Assembly (NCBI RefSeq): GCF_000368585.1
Contig: NZ_KB849558.1
Location: forward strand, 1,577,043-1,641,042
DNA length: 64,000 nucleotides
Source: Acinetobacter venetianus RAG-1 = CIP 110063
Lineage (GTDB): Bacteria > Pseudomonadota > Gammaproteobacteria > Pseudomonadales > Moraxellaceae
Reading direction: 5' to 3'
The notes under the pieces were generated by a model. The model had not been told where the DNA came from and did not search any database. It worked only from the letters and a program-made list of their open reading frames with translations. The position numbers and the translations under genes were made by a program. Positions 47,240 through 56,862 of the stretch are shown here, one piece after another (position 1 is the first letter of the stretch; every line of letters starts with the position of its first letter).

Positions 47240-47935
47240 ATGGTTCATTCTTCTTTTTTACCGCTCGGCTCAGACACATTAAATGAACAAGATGTCATCG
47301 CGATGAAAACACCTGTACGTTCAGTTGGCAGAAAAGCAACAATTACGAAAGAAGAGTTATTCCAAGCAACTTTGAATCTAATTGGCCCGCAGAAAAGCAT
47401 TGCTTCATTGAGCTTACGTGAAATTGCGCGTGAAGCTGGTATTGCCCCAAATAGCTTTTATCGTCATTTCAAAGATATTGATGAACTAGCTATTGCTTTG
47501 ATTGATCGTTCTGGTTTAGTGCTACGTAAAATCATTCGTGAAGCACGCTTACAGGCATCAATGCAGCAAAGTATTATCCGCAGCTCAGTTGAAGTATTTA
47601 TTCAACAACTTGATGCGGATGAAGGAAATTTAAGTTTATTGCTTCGTGAAGGCTACACAGGTTCGACCTCGTACAAAGCTGCGGTTGATCGTCAGCTTAA
47701 TTTCTTTCAACAAGAACTCCAAGAAGATTTAATTCGTTTAGAACAAATGAATGATAGCAAAATCAGCCATGCTGACCTTGTTGCCAAAGCAATTACGCAA
47801 CTCGTATTCAACATGGGCGCACGCGTTATTGATATTCCTTCTGAGCAACGCATGGAAGTTGCAGAACAAACCATGATCATGATTCGAATGATCTTGGAAG
47901 GTGCTCGTCATTTAGACGAGGCGAGCATTCGCTAA
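47240..47935 (+). CDS. TetR-family regulator, FabR/DesT-like
   Basis: ATG 47240 is used as the start, with a weak SD. The protein matches E. coli FabR by eye in its HTH and onward: ASLSLREIAREAGIAPNSFYRHFKDIDELAIALIDRSGLVLRKIIREAR, and later NLSLLLREGYTGSTSYKAAVDRQL. FabR and DesT sense acyl-CoA and control unsaturated fatty-acid synthesis. The gene is divergent from the desaturase/reductase operon with a repeated palindrome between, so repression of that operon is the likely role. About 40 residues precede the HTH, more than in FabR. Confidence 0.9.
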   Translation: MVHSSFLPLGSDTLNEQDVIAMKTPVRSVGRKATITKEELFQATLNLIGPQKSIASLSLREIAREAGIAPNSFYRHFKDIDELAIALIDRSGLVLRKIIREARLQASMQQSIIRSSVEVFIQQLDADEGNLSLLLREGYTGSTSYKAAVDRQLNFFQQELQEDLIRLEQMNDSKISHADLVAKAITQLVFNMGARVIDIPSEQRMEVAEQTMIMIRMILEGARHLDEASIR

Positions 47936-47957
47936 TTTCTTCACTCTTTTAATATAC

Positions 47958-49091
47958 TTACTGTGTGATTAAGCGCTTTGCCGCTTGATCACTCAAATTT
48001 AATGCTTGCTTATCCCCCACCTGAATAATGTGTATCGGTATAAATCGAACCTGAACAATAGTGGGTTTCTTTTTAGTGTCTTTAGGCAAAACATCATTTA
48101 ATTTTTGAATTTCAACCGAACTTGGCACCGTATCGCCCTCGACCACCACACGGGCTAAGGTATATTCACTTTGAGCATCAAACTGTATTTTATCGATAAT
48201 ATTATTATTTTTATTTAGTGTTGAAATAATTGCGGTGCGTGCTTTGGTTTCGTAAATTTGCTTTTGAATCATATGCAAAAAATTTGCAGTTAAATACACA
48301 CCGAGAACCAGCAGAAATAATAAGCTCACAAAGTTTCGTTTAATAAATTCTATTACATTACTTTGTACCTCCTCATCTGATCCACGTCTAAAACCTGCAA
48401 TCCATAACACCAAGGAAGAACTAATTTGAATCGCAATAATATTGGTAAATGCCAATAACATAGCATTCGCAGAGAGACGTAAATCCCAATGTGCAAGCAA
48501 AATACCACTTGCAACCAAAGGCGGAACAAGTGCTGTAGCAACTGCGACCCCAACCACGGCAACCGATAATCGTGGTGAAACTGATGCGAATGCCCCAGCA
48601 GCTCCCCCAGCCAGTGCAATCATTAGATCAATCACATTCGGTTGGGTACGGGATAGGATTTCATGTGTCAGTGGCATATTAAAATTAATAAGGCCCAATA
48701 TCACCCCAATCCCAAAAATCATTGCCACGCCAAGTGCTAAGGTCTTCAATGCCGTGACGAATAAGATCCAACGATTATCAATGAAAGATAGTGCAATCCC
48801 CGAAATTGGACCAAGCATCATTGCTACAAGCATCGCACCAATCACCACAGCAGAAGAATCTGCGAGTAGACCATAACCTGCGATCACAGCAGCCAAAGCA
48901 TTCATAATGAAAAATGTTTTGGTGGGTAATGCATCTGCCTGAATATTGAGACGTACGAGCTTATGATCTATCTTTTTAGAATTTTCACGTAATGCTTGCT
49001 TATAGCGTAACTTTTCTTTTAAAACCTCAATCTTCTCTTGTTCTGGATGATCATTAATAACAATGGTTGCTTTATCTTTTTCATTTTCCAT
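47958..49091 (-). CDS. DUF389 family membrane protein (TIGR00341-like)
   Basis: A 377-aa protein with a charged N-terminus (about 1-55), then about six or seven membrane helices (55-290) with the family-style AAVIAGYGLLADSSAVVIGAMLVAMMLGPISGIALS and a Gly/Ala-rich segment LIALAGGAAGAFASVSPRLSVAVVGVAVATALVPPLVASGILL. A soluble C-terminal domain of about 100 residues follows. Function is unknown. The gene is convergent with the FabR-like gene and has no visible partner. Confidence 0.88.
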   Translation of the reverse strand: MENEKDKATIVINDHPEQEKIEVLKEKLRYKQALRENSKKIDHKLVRLNIQADALPTKTFFIMNALAAVIAGYGLLADSSAVVIGAMLVAMMLGPISGIALSFIDNRWILFVTALKTLALGVAMIFGIGVILGLINFNMPLTHEILSRTQPNVIDLMIALAGGAAGAFASVSPRLSVAVVGVAVATALVPPLVASGILLAHWDLRLSANAMLLAFTNIIAIQISSSLVLWIAGFRRGSDEEVQSNVIEFIKRNFVSLLFLLVLGVYLTANFLHMIQKQIYETKARTAIISTLNKNNNIIDKIQFDAQSEYTLARVVVEGDTVPSSVEIQKLNDVLPKDTKKKPTIVQVRFIPIHIIQVGDKQALNLSDQAAKRLITQ

Positions 49092-49340
49092 TTGTTCTAT
49101 CTCTTCATTTGAAAGTCAAATTAGCTACCATTTTATCGGTGCTATTTAACATTTATCTTAGATCAGTCTACTTTAACCTAAGATGCTGTAATCACTTCAA
49201 AAAAGGTATTTAAACTCACTATAATTTACAAAAGGCTTAACAATTCGAACACTCATCTGGCCACTCAAGGCTTACTCTAAATATGAAATAAATAGTTTTT
49301 ATTCACTGTGTTTCACAAACGATAACTGAATGAGGTAACT

Positions 49341-49838
49341 ATGAATTCTTCAGCAGCGAAAAATTTAAAAGTTTATACACGTAATAATTTAGATGATTCG
49401 ATTAAAGAAGCGACTGTAAAAATATTAAATCAAATTCTTGCCAATCTTATCGATTTATCATTATTAACCAAGCAAGCACATTGGAACATGCGTGGTAGTA
49501 ATTTCATCGCAGTGCATGAAATGTTAGATATGTTCCGTACTTCGATTATTACTCACTTAGATAATGTCGCTGAACGTGCAGTACAAATCGGTGGTACAGC
49601 TTTGGGTACAACTCAGACAGTTTCTGAAACGTCGCATTTAAAGCCATATCCTGTGGCGATTCATGCAGTTCAAGATCATCTAAAAGAGCTTGCTGATCGT
49701 TATGGTGTCGTTGCGAATCATTTGCGCGATACGATTGATGAAATTAAAGATCCAATTTCGGAAGATATTATTCATGCAGCTTTAGAAGACCTTGATCAAT
49801 ATTTATGGTTCTTGGAAGCCAATATTGAGCAAAGCTAA
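49341..49838 (+). CDS. dps: Dps ferritin-like DNA-protection protein
   Basis: A 165-aa Dps with the ferroxidase motif [22 protein letters not shown] (His, Asp and Glu ligands at about 52-68) and [14 protein letters not shown] (about 77-90). The N-terminal tail [17 protein letters not shown] carries lysines that may contact DNA. It stores iron and shields DNA from peroxide as a dodecamer. SD GAGGTAAC precedes ATG 49341. An AT-rich leader of about 250 bp upstream shows no gene; no OxyR site could be confirmed by eye. It is monocistronic, with a bidirectional terminator. Confidence 0.96.
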   Translation: MNSSAAKNLKVYTRNNLDDSIKEATVKILNQILANLIDLSLLTKQAHWNMRGSNFIAVHEMLDMFRTSIITHLDNVAERAVQIGGTALGTTQTVSETSHLKPYPVAIHAVQDHLKELADRYGVVANHLRDTIDEIKDPISEDIIHAALEDLDQYLWFLEANIEQS

Positions 49839-49849
49839 TTATTTCAGCT

Positions 49850-49885
49850 AATAAAAAAGAGGACTCAATTGTCCTCTTTTTTTTG
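49850..49885. terminator. Bidirectional terminator between dps and rapA
   Basis: Stem AAGAGGACTCA/TGTCCTCTT-type dyad (AAGAGGAC/GTCCTCTT) with an A-rich left flank and T8 right flank, between convergent genes. Confidence 0.88.
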
Positions 49886-49897
49886 TTTCTATCTCAG

Positions 49898-52735
49898 TTA
49901 AGGTTTAACAACAACCAAGACCTGAATCGCTTCTGGTGTCACAGACAAACTATCGAGTAAGCCTAGCCCTTCTTTTTGGAACTTCTGTAAACGCTCGATT
50001 TCATCTTGGCGAATACTTGGGTTAAATTGCTTGAGGTAAGCTAAACGGTCAATTTCATATTGCCATTTTCCACTGTAATGCTCTTTCGCTTGTTGCATTA
50101 ATTCTGGCAATGATTCTTTTGCAATATCCAAAGCCTGTGCATAACGCGACTCAATTATTTCACGACGCGCTTTCACCACTTGACGACAGCTATTGCCATC
50201 TAAATGATGCAAGTATGGACGCAAAATGCTTGGATCAATCTTCGCAGACAAGTCTTGGCCATTTTCACTGAGCAATACACGGATCAATTGCTTTGGCAAA
50301 CTTGCTGGTAAATTCAAAGCTTTTGGTGCAACTACATCAACCTTAAACCACACTTCAAGTAAGACTGAACCCTGCTTCAATGCATTTGATTTCAGCAATG
50401 CAACATTGGTACTACCAAATGACTGTGTACGGATCATTTCCATTACACTTTCAATAAATGGGTGTTCCAACGTCAAATACTGAGCATCTTCACGAATTTG
50501 TGCCTGATCACGATAGAAGGTCGCCGTCATACCTTCTTCATCCAAAGTCAAACCTTGAACTTGCATTTGATCCGTTGGTTTGATGATCACTGTACCGTTA
50601 CTTTGCTCATCAAAATCAATATTGGTTGATGACATGAAACGCTTCACAAACATCGGCAAAGTGGTGTTGTCATCATAATCTTCAAGCGCTTGAACAATGC
50701 CTTGCGCTACAACAGGACGGCAAGAGTTGTACTCAAGCAAACGATCACGACCTGCTTGTAATTCAGCTTCCAATGCTTGACGTTGTACATTCACTTCTTC
50801 AAGTAAATCTTCAAAGGTCTGACCTTGATCTGCGAGTAAGCAATCTTTCAGCTCAACAATAAAATTCTCTTGTAGCGTTTGTGCCGTTGGAGAAATATTG
50901 CTGAAAATATTCAGTGCTTCATTATACCAACGGAACATACGCTCTTGCGCTGTACCCATGAGATAAGGCACATGAATTTGAATACGGTTTTCTTGACCGA
51001 TACGATCCAAACGACCAATACGCTGTTCAAGTACGTCAGGGTTTGCGGGTAAATCAAATAAGATCAGGTCACTGGCAAACTGGAAGTTACGTCCTTCCGA
51101 ACCAATTTCCGAACAAAGAAGAATCTGTGCGCCATAGCTGTCTTCTGCAAAATATGCTGCAGCTTGGTCACGCTCTAATAAGCTCATGCCTTCGTGGAAC
51201 ATCGCGGTACGAATGCCCGCATGTAAACGCAAAACATTTTCCAATGCTTCAACCACTGGCCCACTACGCGCAATCAACAACACTTTTTTATGTTTTAAAT
51301 CTTTACGCAAAACTTCCATCAACCAAGGCACACGCGGATCATTTTCCATCCACGCGCCATCAAGTTGACCTTCTTCTGGCCACATTTGCTCACGCATTTT
51401 GCCATCAAACGACCAGTCATCTGGTGCAGCTAAAGGTGCAGGTTGGCAATCACGACCAGGGAAGCCTTGAATCGCTTCACGGGTATTACGGAACAAAATA
51501 CGACCTGTACCATGACGATCCAATAATTCGTGAATCGCACGCATACGTTGTTCAGGCTGATCATCAATACGATGACCCAATAAGCCATCCAATGCAGTAA
51601 GATGCTCTTCTGTTAATGGATCATCAGACATCAACACTTCAGCAACTTTTGCTGTTTGTTGATATTGTTCCTCTTCATCAAGGAAGCGATCTAAGCTACT
51701 AAAACGTTGCGGATCGAGTAACCGTAAACGTGCAAAATGACTTTCTACACCTAACTGTTCAGGTGTTGCAGTGAGCAGCAACACACCTGCAGTTTGTTCT
51801 GCAAGTTCTTCGACTAGATCATAACGATCATTGCCACCTTCTTCTTCACTCCACATCAAATGATGTGCTTCATCGACAACCAATAGATCAAAACCAGCTT
51901 CCATCGCCTGCTCACGCAAGTCATCATGGTCAACCATCAGGTCAACGCTGGCAATAATGCATTGTTCAGTCAAGAACGGATTTAAATCAGGATCATGTTC
52001 TTTGATCGATGCAGTACGAGTTAAATCAAATAGAGAGAATTGCAGATTGAAACGGCGACGCATTTCAATCATCCACTGATATTGCAGTGAATCAGGCACT
52101 AAAATCAGAATACGTTCTGAACGTCCTGTTTTCAGTTGTTGATGAATGATCAAACCCGCTTCAATGGTTTTACCCAAGCCAACTTCGTCAGCCAGTAAAA
52201 CACGCGGCGCAAAACGCTTGCCGACTTCATGCGCAATATAAAGCTGATGCGGAATTAAACCGACACGCGCGCCAAGAAAACCACGTAAAGGACTAGTGTG
52301 CATTTGCGCTTGCAACAACATTGCTTCAATGCGGAGGTCATACCACTCTTTATAATCGACTTGGCTTGCCAAAAGACGTTCTAAGGGTTTTGACAGCTGG
52401 ATTTGCGCACCAATACGGGTTTCGTTCAGTGACTTGCGTTCTTGTTCGCCATTTTCCAGCGTACGAACCACATCGTAACGAAGGACACCATGACGGTCTT
52501 CAATCGACTCAACAGTCCACTTGACGCCTTCTTGGTCTTGCACTTCATCATTAACGTTAAAGATGATGCGAGATAAAGGCGCATTGTTTCGTGCATAGAC
52601 ACGAGTTTCATCACTTTTTGGGAATAAAATGCTGATAGAACGCTCATCGACATCAATAAGAACACCTAAACCAAGTTCAGTTTCTGTATCTGATAACCAA
52701 CGTTGACCAATAGCAAACTGCTGCAATTTTTCCAC
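49898..52735 (-). CDS. rapA: RNA polymerase-associated ATP-dependent translocase RapA
   Basis: A 945-aa SWI2/SNF2 protein. The N-terminal Tudor-like domains (about 1-110; FAIGQRWLSDTETELGLG) are followed by the helicase core, with Walker A LADEVGLGKTIEAGLI (about 175-190), DEAH box VVDEAHHL (about 285-292), motif III LLTATPEQ and motif VI QRIGRLDRIGQ (about 558-568). The C-terminal RapA-specific domain completes the family length (E. coli 968). It frees stalled RNA polymerase for recycling. It is monocistronic. Confidence 0.97.
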   Translation of the reverse strand: MEKLQQFAIGQRWLSDTETELGLGVLIDVDERSISILFPKSDETRVYARNNAPLSRIIFNVNDEVQDQEGVKWTVESIEDRHGVLRYDVVRTLENGEQERKSLNETRIGAQIQLSKPLERLLASQVDYKEWYDLRIEAMLLQAQMHTSPLRGFLGARVGLIPHQLYIAHEVGKRFAPRVLLADEVGLGKTIEAGLIIHQQLKTGRSERILILVPDSLQYQWMIEMRRRFNLQFSLFDLTRTASIKEHDPDLNPFLTEQCIIASVDLMVDHDDLREQAMEAGFDLLVVDEAHHLMWSEEEGGNDRYDLVEELAEQTAGVLLLTATPEQLGVESHFARLRLLDPQRFSSLDRFLDEEEQYQQTAKVAEVLMSDDPLTEEHLTALDGLLGHRIDDQPEQRMRAIHELLDRHGTGRILFRNTREAIQGFPGRDCQPAPLAAPDDWSFDGKMREQMWPEEGQLDGAWMENDPRVPWLMEVLRKDLKHKKVLLIARSGPVVEALENVLRLHAGIRTAMFHEGMSLLERDQAAAYFAEDSYGAQILLCSEIGSEGRNFQFASDLILFDLPANPDVLEQRIGRLDRIGQENRIQIHVPYLMGTAQERMFRWYNEALNIFSNISPTAQTLQENFIVELKDCLLADQGQTFEDLLEEVNVQRQALEAELQAGRDRLLEYNSCRPVVAQGIVQALEDYDDNTTLPMFVKRFMSSTNIDFDEQSNGTVIIKPTDQMQVQGLTLDEEGMTATFYRDQAQIREDAQYLTLEHPFIESVMEMIRTQSFGSTNVALLKSNALKQGSVLLEVWFKVDVVAPKALNLPASLPKQLIRVLLSENGQDLSAKIDPSILRPYLHHLDGNSCRQVVKARREIIESRYAQALDIAKESLPELMQQAKEHYSGKWQYEIDRLAYLKQFNPSIRQDEIERLQKFQKEGLGLLDSLSVTPEAIQVLVVVKP

Positions 52736-52878
52736 CTTTATCTCAAGTTAGCCCACATATTGTATTCCTTAAATCAGATTAAATTTAAGGCATTTTATGT
52801 AGTTTTCAACAATGTATTTTGACACAAAGCACGATCAAATAGCGTGCATCACATCGTGTTTCATAAAAAAGTTTTAGA

Positions 52879-53565
52879 CTAAAACGGCACGGCACAATTA
52901 AAGCTAAGTTGTGCACCAGTTTTAGGATGAGCGAAACTCAATTGTGTTGCATGTAAACACAATCGATCGTAAAGCTGCTGCTGTTCAGGTGTGGCATATA
53001 GGGTATCACCGAGAATCGGATGACCAAGATATTGCATATGCACACGAAGCTGATGTGAACGTCCTGTAATCGGAATCAATTTGACTCGAGTTACAGCTTG
53101 TCCTTGAATTTCTAGATGTTCGATCACTTGCCATTCGGTTAATGCAGGTTTGTGATGATTAGTATCAACGATATGTAATGGCGGGCGACTTGGATCATAA
53201 ATCACAGGAATATCGACGGTGCCCTGACCTTCTAAATGTCCTGCAACCAAAGCTTGATAAATTTTTGAGGTTTGACGATCTTGGAATTGGCGTGAAATAT
53301 TACTCTGTCCAAATTTAGACAAACCAAACACTAAGATGCCAGAGGTATCACGATCTAAACGATGAATCAGTAAAGTTTTTTGTTCTAGTTCTAATAGACG
53401 ATTGATTAAACAATCTTGTAAATCAGGTGTTTTCCCTGGCACGGTCAGTAAGCCTGCTGGTTTATGGATGACCATAAAATCTTCATCACGATGAATCAAA
53501 TGTTCACTTAGAAAATCACTCAAGGTAGCCTTCCAACGACTGGATGAAAACAAGCGGGCAATCAT
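52879..53565 (-). CDS. rluA: RluA-family pseudouridine synthase
   Basis: A 228-aa pseudouridine synthase with the catalytic motif IHRLDRDTSGILVF (catalytic Asp about 73), FMVIHKPAGLLTVPG (about 30-44), ITGRSHQLRVHM-YLGHPILGD (about 165-186) and LCLHATQLSFAHP. The short length without an S4 domain fits RluA, which modifies U746 of 23S rRNA and U32 of some tRNAs. RluA versus another short family member is likely but not certain. An in-frame N-terminal extension (about 15 residues) may be untranslated. Confidence 0.88.
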   Translation of the reverse strand: MIARLFSSSRWKATLSDFLSEHLIHRDEDFMVIHKPAGLLTVPGKTPDLQDCLINRLLELEQKTLLIHRLDRDTSGILVFGLSKFGQSNISRQFQDRQTSKIYQALVAGHLEGQGTVDIPVIYDPSRPPLHIVDTNHHKPALTEWQVIEHLEIQGQAVTRVKLIPITGRSHQLRVHMQYLGHPILGDTLYATPEQQQLYDRLCLHATQLSFAHPKTGAQLSFNCAVPF

Positions 53566-53665
53566 AAAAAGCTTGGCGCTGAATTACAATGCATGACACG
53601 TATTTTTACTCTTTTTTTTCGTGTTTCTCTCGATATTTCATCCAGAATTGAATTTAAATGATGAT

Positions 53666-54082
53666 TTAGGTCTGTTGCTCTAGGAATTGTTGAATCGCAT
53701 GCTGAGCAATTTCTGCATCTTGAAAAGATTGTACACCCGAAATACCAACAGCCCCTACAACCTGTCCTTGATAAACAATCGGCTCACCACCTTCTAACAT
53801 GCCTTTTGCAGCATTTATGGTTAAAAAGCCGATTTTCCCATCACGGATCATATCTTCTGATACTTTGGTTGCTCTACGGCTAACAGCAGCTGATTTTGCT
53901 TTTTCTTGACAAATTTCGGTCGATAATACGGATGCACCATCCATACGCTTCATCATCAGCAGCGTTCCACCTTCATCAACCACTGCAATACTGACATTAA
54001 AGCTATGTTCTGTTGCATATTGTGATGCTGCATCAACCAGAATTTCTACATCCGCAGCAGTTAAATAATGTTTAGTTTTCAT
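53666..54082 (-). CDS. GlcG/HbpS family heme-degrading-domain protein
   Basis: A 138-aa GlcG/DUF336 domain protein: LVDAASQYATEHSFNVSIAVVDEGGTLLMMKRMDGA (about 14-50), SAAVSRRATK, and GGEPIVYQGQVVGAVGISGVQSFQDAEIA (about 101-129). Family members bind heme or act as small accessory proteins in glycolate and other operons. There is no signal peptide here, and no operon partner (rluA is 100 bp away). Specific function unknown. Confidence 0.88.
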   Translation of the reverse strand: MKTKHYLTAADVEILVDAASQYATEHSFNVSIAVVDEGGTLLMMKRMDGASVLSTEICQEKAKSAAVSRRATKVSEDMIRDGKIGFLTINAAKGMLEGGEPIVYQGQVVGAVGISGVQSFQDAEIAQHAIQQFLEQQT

Positions 54083-54384
54083 CCGTTACTCCATTCCTAT
54101 GAGTTTCTTATAAAAAGTTTGTTTAAAATTATATTATCAGCACTATCTTACAGCCTGCCTAAGCCCATATATCCACGCTTTGGAGCAGCTAAAGACAAAC
54201 ACAAAGATAGTGGATTATTCAAGCATATTTTACTCAATGGTACAGTAAAGATTCTTTATATTTATTGCTATTCTTAGCTTAGTTTTATCGTACAAATAAA
54301 TGAGACTTCAGTAAGATTCCGTTGCGATCAAGCATTATTTTTAAACCTGTTAAGCTCTATATTCAGCTCAATTAAAATGCATCC

Positions 54385-54414
54385 ATAAAAAAAGCCCGAA
54401 TAAATCGGGCTTCT
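54385..54414 (-). terminator. Intrinsic terminator of hemL
   Basis: Stem AAGCCCGA/TCGGGCTT with a 6-nt loop, then T7 on the minus strand, about 20 bp after the hemL stop. The remaining DNA up to 54082 contains no supported gene; a 69-codon plus-strand ORF there lacks an SD and domain features. Confidence 0.88.
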
Positions 54415-54429
54415 GTATGCATCATAGCA

Positions 54430-55728
54430 TTATTTCATTTCTGCAAAAGTTTCTTTTGCTGCCTGAATAGTGTCTGCAATATCTTGATCTGAATGCATAG
54501 ATGAAATAAATCCAGCTTCAAATGCTGATGGCGCAAGATAGACACCACGCTTTAACATGCCATGGAAGAATTTCTTAAATGCTTCAACATCACAAGCCAA
54601 CATTGAATCAAAGCTAGTAATGTCATCTTGATCTGTGAAATACAAACCAAACATGCCACCCACTTGCTGGGTCTTGAATGGAATCCCTGCTTCGTCTGCG
54701 GCCGTCTGCAAACCTGCAAGTAATTTTGCTAACTGAGCAGCGAGCTTTTCATAAAACTCTGGTTCACGTAAATGTTTAAACATTGCAATACCCGCGCGCA
54801 TAGCCAATGGGTTGCCTGACAATGTACCTGCTTGATAAACACCACCTAAAGGGGCGATGCATTCCATAATTTCACGTTTACCACCAAAAGCGCCGACTGG
54901 TAAGCCCGCACCAATGATTTTACCCAACGTGGTCAAGTCAGGTTTAACGTCATAGACCGATTGAGCACCACCTAAAGCGACACGGAAACCGGTCATTACT
55001 TCATCAATGATAAAGACTGATTTATATTCATCACAAACATCACGGATCGCTTGCAAGAAACCGTCGATTGGCGTTACCAAGTTCATGTTGCCTGCAACAG
55101 GCTCAATGATCACGCCTGCAATTTCATGACCAAATTTACTAAAGCATTCTTTCAATGCTTCGATGTTGTTATATGGCAGCGTTAAGGTATGTTTTGCAAA
55201 ATCAGCAGGTACACCTTTTGAGGTTGGTTCTCCTTCCCCTAAAGTCAATAAGCCTGAACCTGCTTTCACTAATAATGAATCCGAATGACCGTGGTAGCAG
55301 CCTTCAAACTTTACAATCTTGTCACGACCTGTGTAACCACGAGCCAAACGAATCGCCGTCATGGTCGCTTCTGTACCCGAACTGGTCATACGCACCAATT
55401 CGATTGAAGGCATGATCTCGCAGATGGTATCTGCTAAAGTGGTTTCGTATACCGTTGGCGCACCAAAGCTTAAGCCATCTTCCGCAGCAGTTTGTACTGC
55501 TTGAATAATATCTGGATGCGCGTGACCCAAAATCATTGGCCCCCATGAACCGACATAGTCCACATAGCGCTTACCATCAACATCCCATAAATACGCCCCT
55601 TTTGCCTTTTCAATAAAGACAGGCGTACCACCAACACCGTTAAATGCACGTACAGGTGAATTTACACCACCTGGAATATGTTTATTTGCTTGTTTAAATA
55701 GCTGTTCTTGCTTTGGAGATAAGCTCAT
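54430..55728 (-). CDS. hemL: Glutamate-1-semialdehyde 2,1-aminomutase
   Basis: The 432-aa protein has the usual length and motifs: [38 protein letters not shown] (about 118-155), [17 protein letters not shown] and [18 protein letters not shown] with the PLP lysine (about 268). It converts glutamate-1-semialdehyde to 5-aminolevulinate, the entry step of C5-pathway heme synthesis. It follows thiE by 82 bp in the same direction, across a leader containing a GGAACG/CGTTCC hairpin. Confidence 0.97.
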   Translation of the reverse strand: MSLSPKQEQLFKQANKHIPGGVNSPVRAFNGVGGTPVFIEKAKGAYLWDVDGKRYVDYVGSWGPMILGHAHPDIIQAVQTAAEDGLSFGAPTVYETTLADTICEIMPSIELVRMTSSGTEATMTAIRLARGYTGRDKIVKFEGCYHGHSDSLLVKAGSGLLTLGEGEPTSKGVPADFAKHTLTLPYNNIEALKECFSKFGHEIAGVIIEPVAGNMNLVTPIDGFLQAIRDVCDEYKSVFIIDEVMTGFRVALGGAQSVYDVKPDLTTLGKIIGAGLPVGAFGGKREIMECIAPLGGVYQAGTLSGNPLAMRAGIAMFKHLREPEFYEKLAAQLAKLLAGLQTAADEAGIPFKTQQVGGMFGLYFTDQDDITSFDSMLACDVEAFKKFFHGMLKRGVYLAPSAFEAGFISSMHSDQDIADTIQAAKETFAEMK

Positions 55729-55756
55729 AAAAGACTCAACCTAAAATCGAGGACGA

Positions 55757-55772
55757 GGAACGTTGTCGTTCC
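55757..55772. promoter_or_regulatory. GC-rich inverted repeat in the hemL leader
   Basis: Arms GGAACG/CGTTCC with a 4-nt loop between thiE and hemL, surrounded by repeated GGAAC/GTTCC elements (55753-55800). It could be leader structure of hemL mRNA; not followed by a T-run. Confidence 0.35.
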
Positions 55773-55810
55773 GAGAAACAATAAAAGTTCCGCAAAACGG
55801 ATACATATAA

Positions 55811-56422
55811 TTAGTCAAATAACGTTGCCCATGCATTTACACGAGCAGGAATTTCAGCTGTTGATCGCCCTAATATATCACTAATTACCGCACAAAGGCT
55901 TGCACCTGCCTCAATCACCACTTGAGAATTTTCAACGGTCAAACCGCCAATCGCACAAATTGGTACAGCGAATTTTTGTTTGGCTTGTTTAATGACTTCG
56001 ATGCCGACATTACCTGCTTCTGGTTTGGTTGAGGTGGCATAAACCGCACCAAAGGCTACATAAGTTGCACCATCAGCAATCGCCTTTTCAGCCAACTCCA
56101 GTGAGTTTAAGCAGGTACGACCAATAATCACACCTTTCGGTAAACGCGCAGCAGCATCACTTATTTCACCATCAGATTGTCCAAGATGTACACCTAAACC
56201 AAACTGTTCAGCCAGTGCCAAATCATCATTAATGACAAACGGGACTTGATGCTTTTCACAAAGTGCTTTGATCTGTTGTACTTCTAATGGCTGATCTAGT
56301 TTTGCTATTTTTTTACGGCGATACTGTAAAATGGCAACCTGCCCAGTCGATAACGCAACATCTAATTTTTCTAATAATAATTGTATTGGATCATCATTGG
56401 TGATGAGATAAAGACCGCGCAT
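55811..56422 (-). CDS. thiE: Thiamine-phosphate synthase
   Basis: The 203-aa TIM-barrel protein has ThiE motifs: QYRRKK (substrate loop, about 33-38), VPFVINDDLALAEQFGLGVHLGQSDG (about 56-81), VIGRTCLNSLELAEKAIADGATYVAFGAVYATSTKPEA (about 95-131) and ICAIGGLTVEN. It joins HMP-pyrophosphate and the thiazole phosphate to give thiamine phosphate. A hairpin 3-31 nt upstream of the ATG covers the SD (GAGTGA); no TPP riboswitch was recognised. hemL follows downstream. Confidence 0.96.
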   Translation of the reverse strand: MRGLYLITNDDPIQLLLEKLDVALSTGQVAILQYRRKKIAKLDQPLEVQQIKALCEKHQVPFVINDDLALAEQFGLGVHLGQSDGEISDAAARLPKGVIIGRTCLNSLELAEKAIADGATYVAFGAVYATSTKPEAGNVGIEVIKQAKQKFAVPICAIGGLTVENSQVVIEAGASLCAVISDILGRSTAEIPARVNAWATLFD

Positions 56423-56424
56423 AA

Positions 56425-56453
56425 ATCACTCGATAAAGATATTTTCGAGTGAT
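56425..56453 (-). promoter_or_regulatory. SD-sequestering hairpin before thiE
   Basis: A 9-bp perfect stem ATCACTCGA/TCGAGTGAT (56453-56445 with 56433-56425 on the minus strand, 11-nt loop). Its 3' arm contains the only SD-like sequence (GAGTGA), 5 nt from the thiE ATG. Confidence 0.55.
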
Positions 56454-56634
56454 ACTTTAGTCAATCTGTGTATTGGAATCTATACTCAATTTATCCAATG
56501 TTCAGAATATCGACACGATATTTTTAGCACTCAAGCTCACTGTCTTTTCGCACACATTTGTTAACGACACGTTTAATATCTTACGCTTTTTAAAGCCGCC
56601 TACGATTTTTCAATGAGAAACTAACCATTATAAA

Positions 56635-56751
56635 TCAGAGAAAATACTCCCAAATGATATAGCCCAAACCAAAACCCAAAAAGGCATAGAGTGTAATAAT
56701 AAAAAAAACAAAGCTCGCATTATTTTTCTTTCTTAAAAAGCTCACCTTCAC
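56635..56751 (-). CDS. Small hydrophobic membrane protein (36-38 aa), candidate
   Basis: A minus-strand ORF with GTG start at 56745, preceded by GAGG 7 nt upstream (alternative GTG 56751), and TGA stop at 56635-56637. It begins SFLRKKNNAS and continues as a single hydrophobic helix ending GYIIWEYFL: a positive-inside N-terminus, then a transmembrane helix, like many bacterial small membrane proteins. No family recognised. The rest of 56423-56862 shows nothing else that I can support, apart from the thiE hairpin. Confidence 0.45.
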   Translation of the reverse strand: MKVSFLRKKNNASFVFFIITLYAFLGFGLGYIIWEYFL

Positions 56752-56862
56752 ACCTCAACATAAAACTAGCTTATGTTTATTGTGCCCATTTCAATATCCA
56801 ACCAGTAGGTACAGAATCTGATTAAAAAGCTATAACAGACAGCTGATCATTTTTCAAAAGAC

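Noticed and set aside
47102..47248. 49-residue N-terminal extension of the ferredoxin reductase
   Set aside because: It spans the palindromic AT-rich promoter region and encodes an Ile/Tyr/Lys run; ATG 47101 gives the family-like N-terminus.
47965..47992. Inverted repeat GTGATTAAGCG/CGCTTGATCAC near the end of the DUF389 gene
   Set aside because: It lies in coding sequence and has no T-run on either strand, so it is not called a terminator.
54068..54277. 69-codon plus-strand ORF upstream of the GlcG-family gene
   Set aside because: No SD, low-complexity AT-driven composition and no recognisable domain.
56423..56600. TPP riboswitch upstream of thiE
   Set aside because: The conserved CUGAGA and other thi-box elements are not found; only a short SD-covering hairpin is present.
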